Part shown: piece after piece, positions 5,517-5,533 of the stretch
How positions within the stretch are numbered: the stretch's first letter is position 1
Layout: each line of letters starts with the position of its first letter
DNA from: Thermoplasmata archaeon
GTDB taxonomy: Archaea; Thermoplasmatota; Thermoplasmata; Thermoplasmatales; Thermoplasmataceae
Reading direction: 5' to 3'
NCBI GenBank assembly: GCA_021819605.1
Contig: JAKAQT010000097.1
Span: 1 to 5,533, forward strand
DNA: 5,533 nt
Made by a program: the position numbers and the translations under genes
Notes under the pieces: generated by a model
What the model was told of the DNA's origin: nothing
Seen by the model: only the letters and a program-made list of their open reading frames with translations
Database searches by the model: none

Positions 5517-5533
5517 GATACATTTCCGGAAAA

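Noticed and set aside
5523..5532. Palindrome TTTCCGGAAA at the right edge of the window.
   Set aside because: A single 10-bp palindrome at the window edge has no visible partner or gene start to interpret it against.
1..5533. A CRISPR array, tRNA or rRNA gene.
   Set aside because: No regularly spaced identical repeats, cloverleaf with a TTCRA-type T-arm, or conserved rRNA segments were seen on either strand.

Overview
The window looks archaeal and most resembles a thermoacidophile of the Thermoplasmatales (Thermoplasma, Ferroplasma or Picrophilus type). This is inferred from three things. Genes start with almost no leader, with TATA-like boxes about 25-30 bases before the start codon. Arginine is mostly AGG/AGA and isoleucine is often ATA. 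The thioredoxin reductase and the gamma-glutamyltransferase-like protein carry features known from that group. No rRNA, tRNA or CRISPR array was seen, so the lineage is not proven.

Layout: (1) 1-819, plus strand: 3' part of a thioredoxin reductase gene, cut by the window edge, with the CxxC redox centre intact but the NADPH-recognition residues changed. (2) 820-895: AT-rich promoter region. (3) 896-2224, plus strand: an unrecognised protein with a soluble alpha/beta N-terminal half and six or seven membrane segments. (4) 2225-2446: intergenic, with a strong TATA box placed for a leaderless transcript. (5) 2447-4012, plus strand: a complete, cytoplasmic, self-processing gamma-glutamyltransferase-like enzyme. 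(6) 4013-4162: the gap between convergent genes, with a T-tract, a perfect 7-bp stem-loop, and a minus-strand frame that could encode a small one-helix membrane protein. (7) 4163-5302, minus strand: a radical SAM/SPASM enzyme of the BA_1875-like family (TIGR04053 type), function unknown. (8) 5303-5533: its promoter with two near-identical 15-bp repeats 22 bp apart, then a densely structured stretch ending in a stem-loop that resembles the right end (omega-RNA 3' end) of an IS200/IS605 transposon.

The genes do not form one obvious operon: the two intergenic gaps on the plus strand each carry their own promoter-like signal, and the radical SAM gene is convergent. A loose common theme is thiol/redox and peptide chemistry (thioredoxin reductase, gamma-glutamyl bond cleavage, radical chemistry), but a shared pathway is only an inference. 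The least explained items are the 5391-5511 structured region, the operator-like repeats, the possible small membrane ORF behind the radical SAM gene, and the unrecognised membrane protein.
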